Assembly: GCF_022815725.1 (NCBI RefSeq) | Contig: NZ_JALGRF010000002.1 | Location: 620,001 to 684,000 of the forward strand | From: Streptomyces sp. APSN-46.1 | GTDB lineage: Bacteria > Actinomycetota > Actinomycetes > Streptomycetales > Streptomycetaceae | Reading direction: 5' to 3' | DNA length: 64,000 nucleotides | Shown here: positions 1 through 7,867 of the stretch, piece by piece | Layout: the number at the start of each line of letters is the position of its first letter | Numbering within the stretch: the stretch's first letter is position 1 | Notes under the pieces: model-generated | Seen by the model: only the letters and a program-made list of their open reading frames with translations | What the model was told of the DNA's origin: nothing | Database searches by the model: none | Translations under genes and position numbers: made by a program

Positions 1-705
1 GGACGGCGAGACGACCGCGCCCTTGCCGAGGGCGGCCAGCGCCGCGGCGGCCGTCGCGTCCGCGTTGGCCGGCAGCTTGCCGTCCGCCGCTTGGTACCCG
101 AAGGCGCCGCGGTCGCCGGCCGGCTCGGCGGAACAGCCCAGCTGGAATTTGAGCAGGCCCTCGTACGCGGACGTGCCCGCCTTCGACTTCACGTCGGCCG
201 GCTTCTCGCCCGCCACGGCCAGCGCGCTGATGACCAGGGAGGTGGAGCTGCCCTCGCTCGGGGAGCCGGGGTTGTAGCTCCAGCCGCCGTCCTCGTTCTG
301 GACGGACTTCAGCCAGTCGGCGCTCTTCTTCACCGCCGCGTCCTGACCGCCCAGCGCCTTGAGCGCCTGCACGGCCATCGCGGTGGCGTTGGTGTCGAGC
401 ATCGTCGTCGCGTCGCACGCCTTCGCCGCGTCGGCGCGGAAGGATGCGAAGCCGCCGTCGGCGCACTGCTGGCCCACGAGCCAGTCGACGGCCTCCTTGG
501 CGGGCCTGACGCCGACCGTGCGCTGCGCGAGCAGGGCGAAGGACTGCCGCCACACACCGTCGTACGTCGGGTCGTTCTTGCCGTAGAGGCCGGAGGGTAT
601 GACCGGGGCCGGCGAGGGGGAGGGCGCGGCGAGGGCCGCGGGCGCGGCGACCGCACAGAGCACGGCGGAGGCGGCGAGCGCGGCTGCGCTGCGGCGAACG
701 TTCAT
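1..705 (-). CDS. Secreted prenyltransferase/squalene-cyclase-like repeat protein, probably cobalamin-binding (3' end cut by window edge)
   Basis: The start codon is ATG at 705; the gene runs off the left edge, leaving 235 codons. Residues 1-27 form a Sec signal peptide (two arginines, an alanine-rich core, ALAAPSPSP cleavage region). The rest holds repeats of the alpha/alpha-barrel type seen in prenyltransferase and squalene cyclase families, with the QW-like segments CADGGFASF and NEDGGWSYNPG. In animals the same fold forms the alpha domain of transcobalamin and intrinsic factor. Together with the cobalamin riboswitch in its leader this suggests an extracellular cobalamin-binding or cobalamin-uptake protein rather than a terpene enzyme; that function is inference. 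The gene that would follow (off the window) should help: a DUF4430 or ABC/ECF transport gene would support it. Confidence 0.75.
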   Translation of the reverse strand, partial: MNVRRSAAALAASAVLCAVAAPAALAAPSPSPAPVIPSGLYGKNDPTYDGVWRQSFALLAQRTVGVRPAKEAVDWLVGQQCADGGFASFRADAAKACDATTMLDTNATAMAVQALKALGGQDAAVKKSADWLKSVQNEDGGWSYNPGSPSEGSSTSLVISALAVAGEKPADVKSKAGTSAYEGLLKFQLGCSAEPAGDRGAFGYQAADGKLPANADATAAAALAALGKGAVVSPS

Positions 706-792
706 GGCGGGGCGGGTGCCTCTCGTGCAGGGGAGCGGGAGACAGGCACGCGCGGGTACCGGGCTCCGGCCCCGTTTACCTCGACGGTGCCG

Positions 793-925
793 GCCGCCGG
801 AGGACCCGGCGGCACGAGCCGCGCACTTCGGTACGGGGCGATCCGGCTCCCCGGCCGCCTGGGTGCGGGGCCGGGTCACGGTTGCGGGTCAGCGCCGGAT
901 TCCCACCGGCTTCCCCCGTACGGAG
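793..925 (-). promoter_or_regulatory. Cobalamin (B12) riboswitch with downstream hairpin
   Basis: Read on the minus strand, 918-884 carries the conserved cobalamin-aptamer core: GGGAAGCCGGTGGGAATCC followed by GCGCTGACCCGCAACCGT. A B12-box-like stretch (GAGCCGGATCGCC) lies at about 852-838. The flanking CGTACGGGG (about 922-914) and CCCCGTACCG (about 840-829) can pair to close the aptamer. Downstream, 813-793 forms a perfect 8-bp GC hairpin (GCCGCCGG / CCGGCGGC, 5-nt loop), a plausible expression platform. It lies about 90-220 nt before the ATG at 705, so B12 should repress this gene. Bases 706-1043 contain no other gene. Confidence 0.88.
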
Positions 926-1043
926 TGTGGACGACGCGCTCACTGTACCGGCCCGTAGCTCACGGGCCGGGGGCGGCGTCCGGCCCCCACGCCCTGTGCA
1001 GCGCCTGCATCGCCCCACTTACAGCGCCCCCTTACACCGCCCC

Positions 1044-2126
1044 TTACAGCGCCCGGTACGTCACCGGGTCGCTGCCCGGGACCGCCTCCGCCCGGCCCTG
1101 TTTCACCAGCCGCCGCAGGTGGGCTTCCGCTTCCGAGACGGCGATGTTGCGGGAGCCGTACGGGATCTGCTCCCAGGGCCGGTTCCACTCCATCCGCTCC
1201 GCCAGTCCCCACGGGGTCAGCGGCTCGGCCAGCAGCTCCCACAGCCCGGTCAGCCGTTCCTCGTGGTGCCCCAGCAGCTCGCGGACCCGGGCCGGGGCGT
1301 CGGTGAAGGCGTGCTGGTGCGCGGGGAGCACCTCCGCCGGGCGGAGGCGGCCCACGCGTTCGAGGGAGTCGAGGTAGTCGCCGAGGGGGTCGGTGACGCG
1401 GGTGACCCCGTTTTCGTCCGGGGCCTCGTACAGGCCGATGTGCGGGGAGATCCCGGGCAGCAGGTGGTCCCCGGAGAAGAGCCGGCCGTTGCCGGGCAGG
1501 TCCGCCGGGTGCTTCTCCTCCAGGTGCAGGCAGACGTGGCCGGGGGTATGGCCCGGGGTCCAGATCGCGCGGAGCCGGCGCCCGGCGAGGGGGAGCAGCT
1601 CGCCGGGGACGATCTCCCGGTCGGGGACGGCGGGCCGCAGGCCGGGGAGCGTTCTCGTGCGGCCGCTCGCGCGGGCGGCGCGCAGGGGTGCGATGTGGGC
1701 TTCCGGGGCTCCGGCGGCGGCCAGTTTTCCGCTCATGTAGTCGAACCAGACGCCGGGTTCCGCGGAGCGGGTCCGTACGACGACCTCGGTGTCGGCGGCG
1801 TGCATGGCGATCCAGGCGCCGGAGGCCTCCCGGACCTGGCCGGACAGGCCGTGGTGGTCGGGGTGGTGGTGGGTGATGACGACGCCGTGGACGTCGGCGA
1901 TCCCGATCCCGAGGACGCCGAGGCCGGCGACGAGGGTGTCCCACGAGGCGGGGTCGTCCCAGCCGGTGTCGATGAGGACCGGACCGCTTTCGGTGTCGAG
2001 GACGTGGACGAGGGTGTGTCCGAGCGGGTTGTCGGGGATGGGGACCTTGATGCCCCACACGCCTCCGCCGTGGTCGGTGACGTGCGGCGTGTCTTCCGGC
2101 GTGTCCTCTGACCTGTCCTCCGGCAT
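1044..2126 (-). CDS. MBL-fold metallo-hydrolase
   Basis: A 360-residue protein with the metallo-beta-lactamase signature THHHPDHHG at residues 85-93 (H86, H88, D90, H91 as metal ligands), preceded by LIDTGWD (51-57). Later histidines lie in WTPGHTPGHVCLH and SGDHLLPG, and a C-terminal winged-helix-like segment (EWNRPWEQ, LRRLVKQGRAE) is typical of the MBL subfamily related to LACTB2/glyoxalase II-like hydrolases in actinobacteria. Substrate is not evident; thioester or lactone hydrolysis is likely for this group. It is transcribed divergently from the aldehyde dehydrogenase at 2339. A near-match to the KstR box lies 28-41 bp upstream of its start, so it may belong to the same catabolic regulon. 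Confidence 0.85.
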   Translation of the reverse strand: MPEDRSEDTPEDTPHVTDHGGGVWGIKVPIPDNPLGHTLVHVLDTESGPVLIDTGWDDPASWDTLVAGLGVLGIGIADVHGVVITHHHPDHHGLSGQVREASGAWIAMHAADTEVVVRTRSAEPGVWFDYMSGKLAAAGAPEAHIAPLRAARASGRTRTLPGLRPAVPDREIVPGELLPLAGRRLRAIWTPGHTPGHVCLHLEEKHPADLPGNGRLFSGDHLLPGISPHIGLYEAPDENGVTRVTDPLGDYLDSLERVGRLRPAEVLPAHQHAFTDAPARVRELLGHHEERLTGLWELLAEPLTPWGLAERMEWNRPWEQIPYGSRNIAVSEAEAHLRRLVKQGRAEAVPGSDPVTYRAL

Positions 2127-2153
2127 GAGGGCCCCCTGTCTGCGCGCGCGAAC

Positions 2154-2167
2154 GAGAACTTGTTCCA
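2154..2167. promoter_or_regulatory. Near-consensus KstR-type operator
   Basis: GAGAACTTGTTCCA matches the KstR consensus TnnAACnnGTTnnA except for the first base. It lies just upstream of the MBL-fold gene start at 2126. It is weaker than the perfect sites at 7801, 19289 and 23267. Confidence 0.45.
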
Positions 2168-2257
2168 GTAGTAGCCCAAGTCGACCATCTATCGGGCCTT
2201 CTGGCTAGTCACCGGATCTTCCGCGCTGTTCCGTCCGAGCCGTGGACTCCTGGAACT

Positions 2258-2275
2258 AGAACTGGTATCAGTTCT
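2258..2275. promoter_or_regulatory. Palindromic operator-like site upstream of aldehyde dehydrogenase
   Basis: AGAACTGGTATCAGTTCT is a perfect 7-bp inverted repeat with a 4-bp centre, 64 bp before the aldehyde dehydrogenase ATG. The left half (TAGAACTG) resembles a KstR half site but the right half does not give GTT at the required spacing, so another TetR-type repressor is also possible. Confidence 0.5.
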
Positions 2276-2338
2276 GAGGCATCGTCAGGATCGTCAGGGT
2301 CATTCGGGTATCCGCACAGGCCGCAGGAGGCATCAGCC

Positions 2339-3811
2339 ATGACCGAGCTCGTGGAACACGGACAGCTGTTCATCGGCGGGGAGTGGACGGATCCGCTGGG
2401 CACCGACACCATCCAGGTCGTCTCCCCCCACACCGAGCAGGTCATCGGCAGCGTCCCGCACGCCTCGAAGGGCGATGTCGACCGCGCCGTCGCCGTCGCG
2501 CGCAAGGCCTTCGACGAGGGGCCCTGGCCCCGGATGTCCCTGGACGAGCGGATCGCCGTCGTCACCCGGATCAAGGACGCCATCGCCGTCCGCCACGAGG
2601 AGATCGCCCGTTCGATCAGCTCCCAGAACGGGTCCCCGTACTCCTGGAGCGTCCTCGCCCAGGCGCTCGGCCCGATGATGGTCTACGACGCCGCGATCAC
2701 GGTCGCGCGCGCCTACCCGTACGAGGAGTACCGCCAGGGAGTGCTCGGGCCGATCCTGGTCCGCCGGGAGCCGGTGGGCGTGGTCGCCGCCGTCATCCCG
2801 TGGAACGTCCCGCAGTTCGTGGCCGCCGCCAAGCTGGCGCCCGCGCTGCTGTCCGGGTCGGCGGTGATCCTCAAGCCGTCCCCGGAGTCCCCGCTGGACT
2901 CGTACATCCTGGCCGACATCGCCACGGAGGCCGGGCTGCCGGAGGGCGTGCTGTCGATCCTGCCCGCCGACCGGGAGGTCAGCGAGTACCTGGTCGGCCA
3001 CCCCGGCATCGACAAGGTCGCCTTCACCGGCTCGGTCGCGGCCGGCCGGCGCGTGATGGAGGTCGCCGCGCGCAACCTGACCCGCGTCACCCTGGAACTC
3101 GGCGGCAAATCGGCGGCGGTGATCCTGCCGGACGCCGACCTGGAGGCGACCATCGCCGGGATCGTTCCGGCGGCCTGGATGAACAACGGGCAGGCGTGCG
3201 TGGCCCAGACCCGGGTGCTCGCGCCGCGCAGCCGGTACGAGGAGGTCGCCGAGGCCCTCGCGGCGGCGGCCGGCGCCCTGGTCGTCGGCGACCCGCTGGA
3301 CCCGGCGACGCAGCTCGGGCCGCTGGTGGCGAAGCGGCAGCGGCAGCGGTCGCTGGACTACATCCGGATCGGGCAGGAGGAGGGCGCGAAGGTCCTCACC
3401 GGCGGCAGCCGCCCGGCGGGCCTGGAACGGGGCTGGTACGTCGAGCCCACACTCTTCGGCGACGTGGACAACTCGATGCGGATCGCCCGCGAGGAGATCT
3501 TCGGGCCGGTCGTGTGCCTGATCCCGTACGGGGACGAGGCGGAGGCGGTACGGGTCGCGAACGACTCGGAGTTCGGGCTGAGCGGCAGCGTCTGGACCGG
3601 GGACGTGGAGCACGGCGTCGATTTCGCCCGGCGGGTCCGCACGGGCACGTTCAACGTGAACACCTTCAGCCTGGACATGCTCGGGCCGTTCGGCGGCTAC
3701 AAGAACAGCGGTGTCGGGCGCGAGTTCGGGCCGGAGGGGCTGAGCGAGTACCTGGAGCACAAGATGATCCACCTCCCGGCGGGGTACCAGGCGCCCGAGG
3801 CGGGTGCGTGA
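2339..3811 (+). CDS. Aldehyde dehydrogenase family protein
   Basis: A full-length 490-residue NAD(P)-dependent aldehyde dehydrogenase. PWNVPQF (154-160) is the cofactor-binding PWN motif, FTGS (229-232) the nucleotide loop, LELGGKS (252-258) contains the general base E253, and NNGQACVAQ (282-290) holds the nucleophile C287. A late EEIFGPVV motif and the GGYKNSGVGREFG C-terminal signature are present. It would oxidise an aldehyde to the acid in the cytosol. The stop codon overlaps the ATG of a [3Fe-4S] ferredoxin gene (TGATG), so the two are translationally coupled. The pairing and the operator-like sites upstream suggest a role in oxidative catabolism of a hydrophobic substrate such as a steroid or terpene; that link is inference. 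Confidence 0.93.
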   Translation: MTELVEHGQLFIGGEWTDPLGTDTIQVVSPHTEQVIGSVPHASKGDVDRAVAVARKAFDEGPWPRMSLDERIAVVTRIKDAIAVRHEEIARSISSQNGSPYSWSVLAQALGPMMVYDAAITVARAYPYEEYRQGVLGPILVRREPVGVVAAVIPWNVPQFVAAAKLAPALLSGSAVILKPSPESPLDSYILADIATEAGLPEGVLSILPADREVSEYLVGHPGIDKVAFTGSVAAGRRVMEVAARNLTRVTLELGGKSAAVILPDADLEATIAGIVPAAWMNNGQACVAQTRVLAPRSRYEEVAEALAAAAGALVVGDPLDPATQLGPLVAKRQRQRSLDYIRIGQEEGAKVLTGGSRPAGLERGWYVEPTLFGDVDNSMRIAREEIFGPVVCLIPYGDEAEAVRVANDSEFGLSGSVWTGDVEHGVDFARRVRTGTFNVNTFSLDMLGPFGGYKNSGVGREFGPEGLSEYLEHKMIHLPAGYQAPEAGA

Positions 3812-4044
3812 TGGGTGACCGGTGGCAGGTGGAGGTGGACCGGGGGGTCTGCATCGGCTCGGGCATGTGCGTGAACCTCGCCCCGGCCGGCTTCACCCTG
3901 GACACGGCGCGGCAGTCGCACCCGTCGGTCCCGGAGACGGACGCGAACGAACCGGTCCTCACGGCGGCGGAGGGCTGCCCGGTGGAGGCCATCACGATCA
4001 CCCTCCTGAGCACCGGCGAACCGGTGTTCCCTCCGGAGGAGTGA
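3811..4044 (+). CDS. Single-cluster [3Fe-4S]-type ferredoxin
   Basis: A 77-residue acidic ferredoxin. C14 and C20 (CIGSGMC, spacing C-x5-C) and C56 in CPVEAI give the three-cysteine pattern of actinobacterial [3Fe-4S] ferredoxins, which usually feed electrons to cytochrome P450s. The start overlaps the aldehyde dehydrogenase stop. No P450 gene is adjacent, so its redox partner must be encoded elsewhere or it serves the dehydrogenase. The last 25 bp of the gene including the stop are tandemly duplicated just downstream. Confidence 0.9.
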   Translation: MGDRWQVEVDRGVCIGSGMCVNLAPAGFTLDTARQSHPSVPETDANEPVLTAAEGCPVEAITITLLSTGEPVFPPEE

Positions 4045-4072
4045 GAGGGTGTTCCCTCCGGAGGCGTGAGAG
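4023..4072 (+). repeat. 25-bp tandem duplication spanning the ferredoxin stop codon
   Basis: Bases 4023-4047 and 4048-4072 are identical except for one position (GGAGGAGTGAG versus GGAGGCGTGAG). The first copy encodes the C-terminal VFPPEE and stop; the second lies outside the gene. Each copy contains a TCCCTCCGGAGG inverted motif. It looks like a replication-slippage duplication. Confidence 0.85.
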
Positions 4073-4161
4073 CGACCCCACCCGGGCAAGAATTCGCCGG
4101 GCGAGCCCCCCAACGAAACGGTCCCGTCGTTCGTGTCATCACATGAGGGGGTCGAAGCCGA

Positions 4162-4683
4162 ATGGCGAAGAAGTGGTCACTACTGCTCACCGAGCTGGTC
4201 CAGGTCCGTGGCTCCGCCTTGAACCGCTACGGCTTCCTGCTGAGCGGGGACCGGGCGGAGGCCGCCGACCTCGTCCAGGAAGCCCTGGTCAGGGTCTTCG
4301 CGCAGCCTCGTGCGTCCTGGGACATGGGGGCCGCCGAGGCCTACGTGCGGCGCACCATGCTGAACTACTTCCTCGATCAGCACCGTCGGCGCGCCCGGTT
4401 CGTGACGGCGACGCCGCGGCTGGCCCAGCCGACGGCGGTGGCGGAACACAGCGAGGGAGTGGGGCTGCGGATCGACCTCCTCGCCGCCCTGAAGGGGCTG
4501 TCGCCGCGGCAACGCGCCTGTGTGGTCCTGCGCTACTACGAAGACTGCACCGTGCCCGCCATCGCGAGCCAGCTGAGCTGCAGCGAAGGCACGGTCAAAG
4601 GCCACCTCAGCGACGCGCTGGCCCGGCTGGGCGCGGCCCTCGACACGCCGCGCACCGAGGTTGAGGGAGACACGAGGTCATGA
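4162..4683 (+). CDS. SigE-family ECF RNA polymerase sigma factor
   Basis: A 173-residue group 4 sigma factor of the actinobacterial SigE family. Region 2 includes LNRYGFLLSGDRAEAADLVQEALVRVF (about residues 20-47, with the core-binding DLVQEAL), and region 4 is LSPRQRACVVLRYYEDCTVPAIASQL followed by the HTH segment SCSEGTVKGHL. It would direct transcription of a small regulon. The ATG at 4162 follows a short leader. Its stop overlaps the next gene (ATGA at 4680-4683), the usual arrangement for a sigma factor and its membrane partner. Confidence 0.9.
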   Translation: MAKKWSLLLTELVQVRGSALNRYGFLLSGDRAEAADLVQEALVRVFAQPRASWDMGAAEAYVRRTMLNYFLDQHRRRARFVTATPRLAQPTAVAEHSEGVGLRIDLLAALKGLSPRQRACVVLRYYEDCTVPAIASQLSCSEGTVKGHLSDALARLGAALDTPRTEVEGDTRS

Positions 4684-5462
4684 TGGGACCGGAAGACCTT
4701 CGCGAGCAGTTGTCCGCGACGGCGGAACTCGCCGGAACGCCGAACATCGACACCGACCGGGTGGCGGGTAGAGTGCGCCGGCGCCGGACGGCTCGCTTCA
4801 CGGTCCAGGGAGGCGCGGTTCTGGCGCTGGCGGCCGCGGGCACTTTCGGCGTCCTGCAGTGGAACGGGGGTCCTTCGCGGGCCGTCGACGCCGCCGGATC
4901 CGGATCCGGATCCGGGGCGGGCACCGGCGCCGTGAGCGCTTCCCCCTCGACGGGCACGTCCGGCGCTCCGGCACCCGGCCCGTACGTGTGCGGCCAGCGC
5001 CCCGACCTGTCCGGAGCGGCCTCGACGCGCGACGGTCTGACCCTGGAGCTCGGCTCCGTCCGGCGGACGAGCGATCAGGCCGGCCCCGAGATCGCGGTGT
5101 CACTCCGTTCCGAGACGCGGCGCACCGTCGTCTCCACCCCGCCGGCGAGCATCGAGGTGCTCTACCTCAAGGACGGCGTCATCCGGGGCGGGGGGCCGAT
5201 GCTCAACCCGCCCGGTGACCTCTCGCCCCAGGGCGTCGACATGGCCGGGCATCCCGTCGACCTCGAACCGGGACGCCCGGACGTCCAGCGACTGGGCGAG
5301 CGCAACGCGCTCTGCCCGTCGTCGTCGTGGTCCGAGGTGTGGAGCGACCCAGCGGGCTACGAGGTGGTCGTCGTGCTGCGGCAGCCGGTCGAGACCCCTG
5401 CCGCACAGCCCGCGCCGGACCCCGCGCCACTGCTCGTGGTGCGCGCTCCGCTCTCCCGCTGA
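4680..5462 (+). CDS. Single-pass membrane protein, putative anti-sigma-like partner
   Basis: A 260-residue protein coupled to the sigma gene (ATG at 4680; a second ATG follows at 4683). Residues 1-33 are cytoplasmic and end in RVRRRRTAR, 36-54 are a transmembrane helix (GGAVLALAAAGTFGVLQW), then a Gly/Ser-rich spacer (GSGSGSGAGTG) leads to an extracytoplasmic domain with two cysteines (YVCGQRP and NALCPSSS). No zinc-binding anti-sigma HxxxCxxC motif is present, so it is not a classical ZAS protein. A role in sensing or in holding the sigma factor is inferred from position only. Confidence 0.7.
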   Translation: MMGPEDLREQLSATAELAGTPNIDTDRVAGRVRRRRTARFTVQGGAVLALAAAGTFGVLQWNGGPSRAVDAAGSGSGSGAGTGAVSASPSTGTSGAPAPGPYVCGQRPDLSGAASTRDGLTLELGSVRRTSDQAGPEIAVSLRSETRRTVVSTPPASIEVLYLKDGVIRGGGPMLNPPGDLSPQGVDMAGHPVDLEPGRPDVQRLGERNALCPSSSWSEVWSDPAGYEVVVVLRQPVETPAAQPAPDPAPLLVVRAPLSR

Positions 5463-5463
5463 G

Positions 5464-5502
5464 GCGGCTCCCCCGAGCCCGGGAAGGACTCGGGGGAGCC
5501 GC
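5464..5502. terminator. Bidirectional terminator hairpin
   Basis: A perfect 14-bp stem (GCGGCTCCCCCGAG, 5464-5477, pairing with 5489-5502) with an 11-nt loop lies between the convergent membrane protein and protease genes. There is no U-tract, as is normal in Streptomyces. Confidence 0.85.
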
Positions 5503-5511
5503 GGTCCGCCG

Positions 5512-6750
5512 TTACGGCGCCAGCTGCAAGCCCCACGTGTTGTAGATGTCGATCACTTCGGTCCACCGGATGGTGGAGCCGCCGCCCCAGCTGTTGATGC
5601 CGCGGGCCTGGCGGGTGCTGCCGGTGATGCTGAAGACGAGCCCACCGCTGTCACCGCCCCTGATGGCCGTGCTGCCGTTCACCTGCGTCCCCTCGACGCC
5701 CCGGTGATCGACCCCGTTGCTTCCCGTCCAGTACTTGTCCTGGTTGACGACCTTGATGTTGCACACGACGCCCGAGCTGTAGCCGTCCTGGCAGACGTAG
5801 TCGCCGTTGTACGAGTACGCGGAGCTGGTCAGCGCGAGGGTGAAGGAGTTGTTGACGGGGCCGTCCCACTCCCGCCCGGCGGTGACTCCCGTATTGGTGG
5901 TGTCGACGGCGATGGCGTCCCAGAGGTTGGCCCTCGCGGTGACCTGGCCGATGTAGTTGCGGCCGCCGCCCTCCCAGCCCGTGTACACACTGTTGCCGTC
6001 GGAGAAGCAGTGCGCCGCGGTGATCAAGTACGAACGGTTGTCGGACTTGCGTCGCGTGGGCACGCCCGAGGTGCAGGCGTAGCCACTGGTCCAGCTGGTG
6101 TTGGTGAGTGCGGCGCCCGCGATCCAGGCGGGGGTGTCCCTCAGCCGGGACATGTCGGAGCCGCCGACAGCGGGCTCGACCACCGTTTCCACCGCTGCCC
6201 CGAACGTCGCGGCGCGCGTCGGGTCCGGCTGCGAGGCGAGCTTGCGCCGTGCGCTCGCGACATCCTTCACTCCGAGGTGCAGCGCACTGCCGTCCGGCGG
6301 CACCGTCACGCTCTCGATGCCGGCGTCGAGCTGCCCCCTCGCCTGGAGCAGGCGATCACGTGCCGCGTGCATCGCCTGGCGCGTGTTCTTTCCCTGCTTG
6401 ATCCGGGCGAGCCCCGTGTCGATCTCCGGGTCCACCTTCTTGGCCGCGGCCAGGAACTTCTGCTTCTGCCCGGGATCGGTCAAGTAGATGGTGACCGTGT
6501 GCGTGTTGGCGTCGAGCTCTATGCCGGAATAGATGCCGGCCTCCCCGGACCGGCCCGCGGAGTCGGCGGCGTTGGCCAGCTCGCGCAGCGGGTTCAGCAG
6601 CTTCGCCTGGTCCGCCGGCGTCAGCGCGGCGATTTCGGCGTCGGTCAGTACGGGGTGTGCCAGCGGGGCCGAGGATGCCGGGAGCGCCCCGGCGACCAGC
6701 GCCAGCGCGGCCGTACCCAGCCCGATTGCCGTCTTCAGAGATCTGTTCAC
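5512..6750 (-). CDS. Secreted alpha-lytic/streptogrisin-type S1 serine protease precursor
   Basis: The best start is GTG at 6750: GGGGGAG lies a few bases upstream and the product then begins directly with a signal peptide (VNRSLKTAIGLGTAALAL, cleavage near ASSA). The 412-residue pre-pro-protein has a prodomain of about 165 residues of the alpha-lytic protease type, then a chymotrypsin-fold domain from about residue 196. The catalytic triad is H247 (TAAHCF), D278 (NLWDAI) and S368 (GGDSGG); cysteine pairs C226/C248 and C320/C330 fit disulfides. It is an extracellular protease that needs its own prodomain to fold. The upstream in-frame extension to 6843 lacks a good ribosome site and would bury the signal peptide. 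Confidence 0.9.
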   Translation of the reverse strand: MNRSLKTAIGLGTAALALVAGALPASSAPLAHPVLTDAEIAALTPADQAKLLNPLRELANAADSAGRSGEAGIYSGIELDANTHTVTIYLTDPGQKQKFLAAAKKVDPEIDTGLARIKQGKNTRQAMHAARDRLLQARGQLDAGIESVTVPPDGSALHLGVKDVASARRKLASQPDPTRAATFGAAVETVVEPAVGGSDMSRLRDTPAWIAGAALTNTSWTSGYACTSGVPTRRKSDNRSYLITAAHCFSDGNSVYTGWEGGGRNYIGQVTARANLWDAIAVDTTNTGVTAGREWDGPVNNSFTLALTSSAYSYNGDYVCQDGYSSGVVCNIKVVNQDKYWTGSNGVDHRGVEGTQVNGSTAIRGGDSGGLVFSITGSTRQARGINSWGGGSTIRWTEVIDIYNTWGLQLAP

Positions 6751-6997
6751 GAACTCCCCCTGTTGATCGTGAAGCATGGCGACGCGTGGCCATGCGTAAA
6801 GGCCCGCGGCGGACCCGTGGTGTGGCTCATCGAGTGCAACCACTCGGCCCCCGCCGCCAACCGGCCTTGAATCTAGCCGAATTGACAGGTGATCAGAAAG
6901 GGAATTAGAACCTGAGTGCGAATGTCGCGATGTGAGGGGAATCAGCCGATCGGCTCGATTCCTCCCGTTCCGTCAGGGGCGGGAGGAGGCGGGCGCT

Positions 6998-7627
6998 TCA
7001 CGCCGTTTTCGTGCCCGGGGACGTGAGGTCGATCAGGCGGCAGACCGTTTCGATGTCGATCTTCACCTGGGCGATCGACGCGCGGCCCGAGAGCCAGGTG
7101 ATCAGGGCCGAGTGCCAGGTGTGCTCGATGACGCGGACCGCCGACAGCTGCTCCGCCGTCGGCGGGCCGTCCAGGCCCATCGCGTCCAGGATGATCGCCG
7201 TGGTCAGCCGGGACACCGTGTCCACCTCGGGGCTCACGCTGCGGTCCGCGAAGGTCAGCGCGCGCACCATCGCGTCCGCCAGGTGCGGCTCCCGCTGGAG
7301 GGCGCGGAAGGCGCGCATCAGGGTCTCCGCGACCCGCGCCGCGGGCTCCTCGCCCGCCGGCGGGCGCTTGCGCAGCGTGGTGTGCATGTGCTGGAGCTGG
7401 TCCTGCATGGTCGCGACGAGCAGGTGCACCTTGGAGGGGAAGTAGCGGTACAGGGTGCCCAGCGCCACGCCGGCCGCCTCCGCGACCTCCCGCATCTGGA
7501 CCGCGTCGAAGCCGCCCCGGCTGGCCAGCTGTGCGCTGGCGTGCAGGATCCGGCGGCGGCGCGCCTCCTGGCGCTCCGTCAGGGGAGGGGACGCCGGCGT
7601 GGTGACGGCCTTCGCTTCCGCTGTCAT
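6998..7627 (-). CDS. kstR: TetR-family regulator KstR (steroid catabolism repressor-like)
   Basis: A 209-residue TetR protein. The DNA-binding region GGFDAVQMREVAEAAGVALG followed by TLYRYFPSKVHLLVA (about residues 38-72) is nearly identical to mycobacterial KstR, the repressor of cholesterol degradation that is released by steroid-CoA thioesters. The ligand domain also aligns (EPHLADAMVRALTFADRSVSPEVD; HTWHSALITWLSGRAS). Four KstR-consensus or near-consensus operators occur in this window, including one in the intergenic region of this gene, which supports the identification. It is divergent from the glycosyltransferase operon at 7868. I infer it represses the beta-oxidation operons at 19374 and 23387 and probably itself. 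Confidence 0.88.
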   Translation of the reverse strand: MTAEAKAVTTPASPPLTERQEARRRRILHASAQLASRGGFDAVQMREVAEAAGVALGTLYRYFPSKVHLLVATMQDQLQHMHTTLRKRPPAGEEPAARVAETLMRAFRALQREPHLADAMVRALTFADRSVSPEVDTVSRLTTAIILDAMGLDGPPTAEQLSAVRVIEHTWHSALITWLSGRASIAQVKIDIETVCRLIDLTSPGTKTA

Positions 7628-7800
7628 CTGTCCCGTTCCATGGCGTTCCGTGGCGTCCTCGGTGGTACTGCGCGGGTACTGGTCCAGGCTGGCCCGGAGC
7701 CAGCATGTCAGGCGCCGGAGTCGTGGCGCGAATCACCCGCTCCGCCTCTTACGGTGTGGTTTCCGGCCGGTAGATTCAATGCTCTTCAACGGATCAAGTC

Positions 7801-7814
7801 TGAAACTTGTTCTA
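7801..7814. promoter_or_regulatory. KstR box in the kstR/glycosyltransferase intergenic region
   Basis: TGAAACTTGTTCTA is a full match to TnnAACnnGTTnnA. It lies 53 bp upstream of the glycosyltransferase GTG and overlaps a possible -10 (TACATT, 7813-7818). It is 173 bp from the kstR start, so it could serve one or both genes. Confidence 0.75.
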
Positions 7815-7867
7815 CATTATGCGAGCGGTTACGCTCCGGCGAAAGTGCAGGGAGAAGGGGGTCGAGA

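Noticed and set aside
940..2058. Long arginine/proline-rich open frames overlapping most genes on both strands
   Set aside because: In DNA of this GC content stop codons are rare in shadow frames. Their composition is R/P/G/A-rich, without domains, and they overlap well-supported genes.
6932..7867. Upstream in-frame extension of the glycosyltransferase
   Set aside because: It runs antisense through kstR, has no ribosome site and no domain content; the GTG at 7868 has both.
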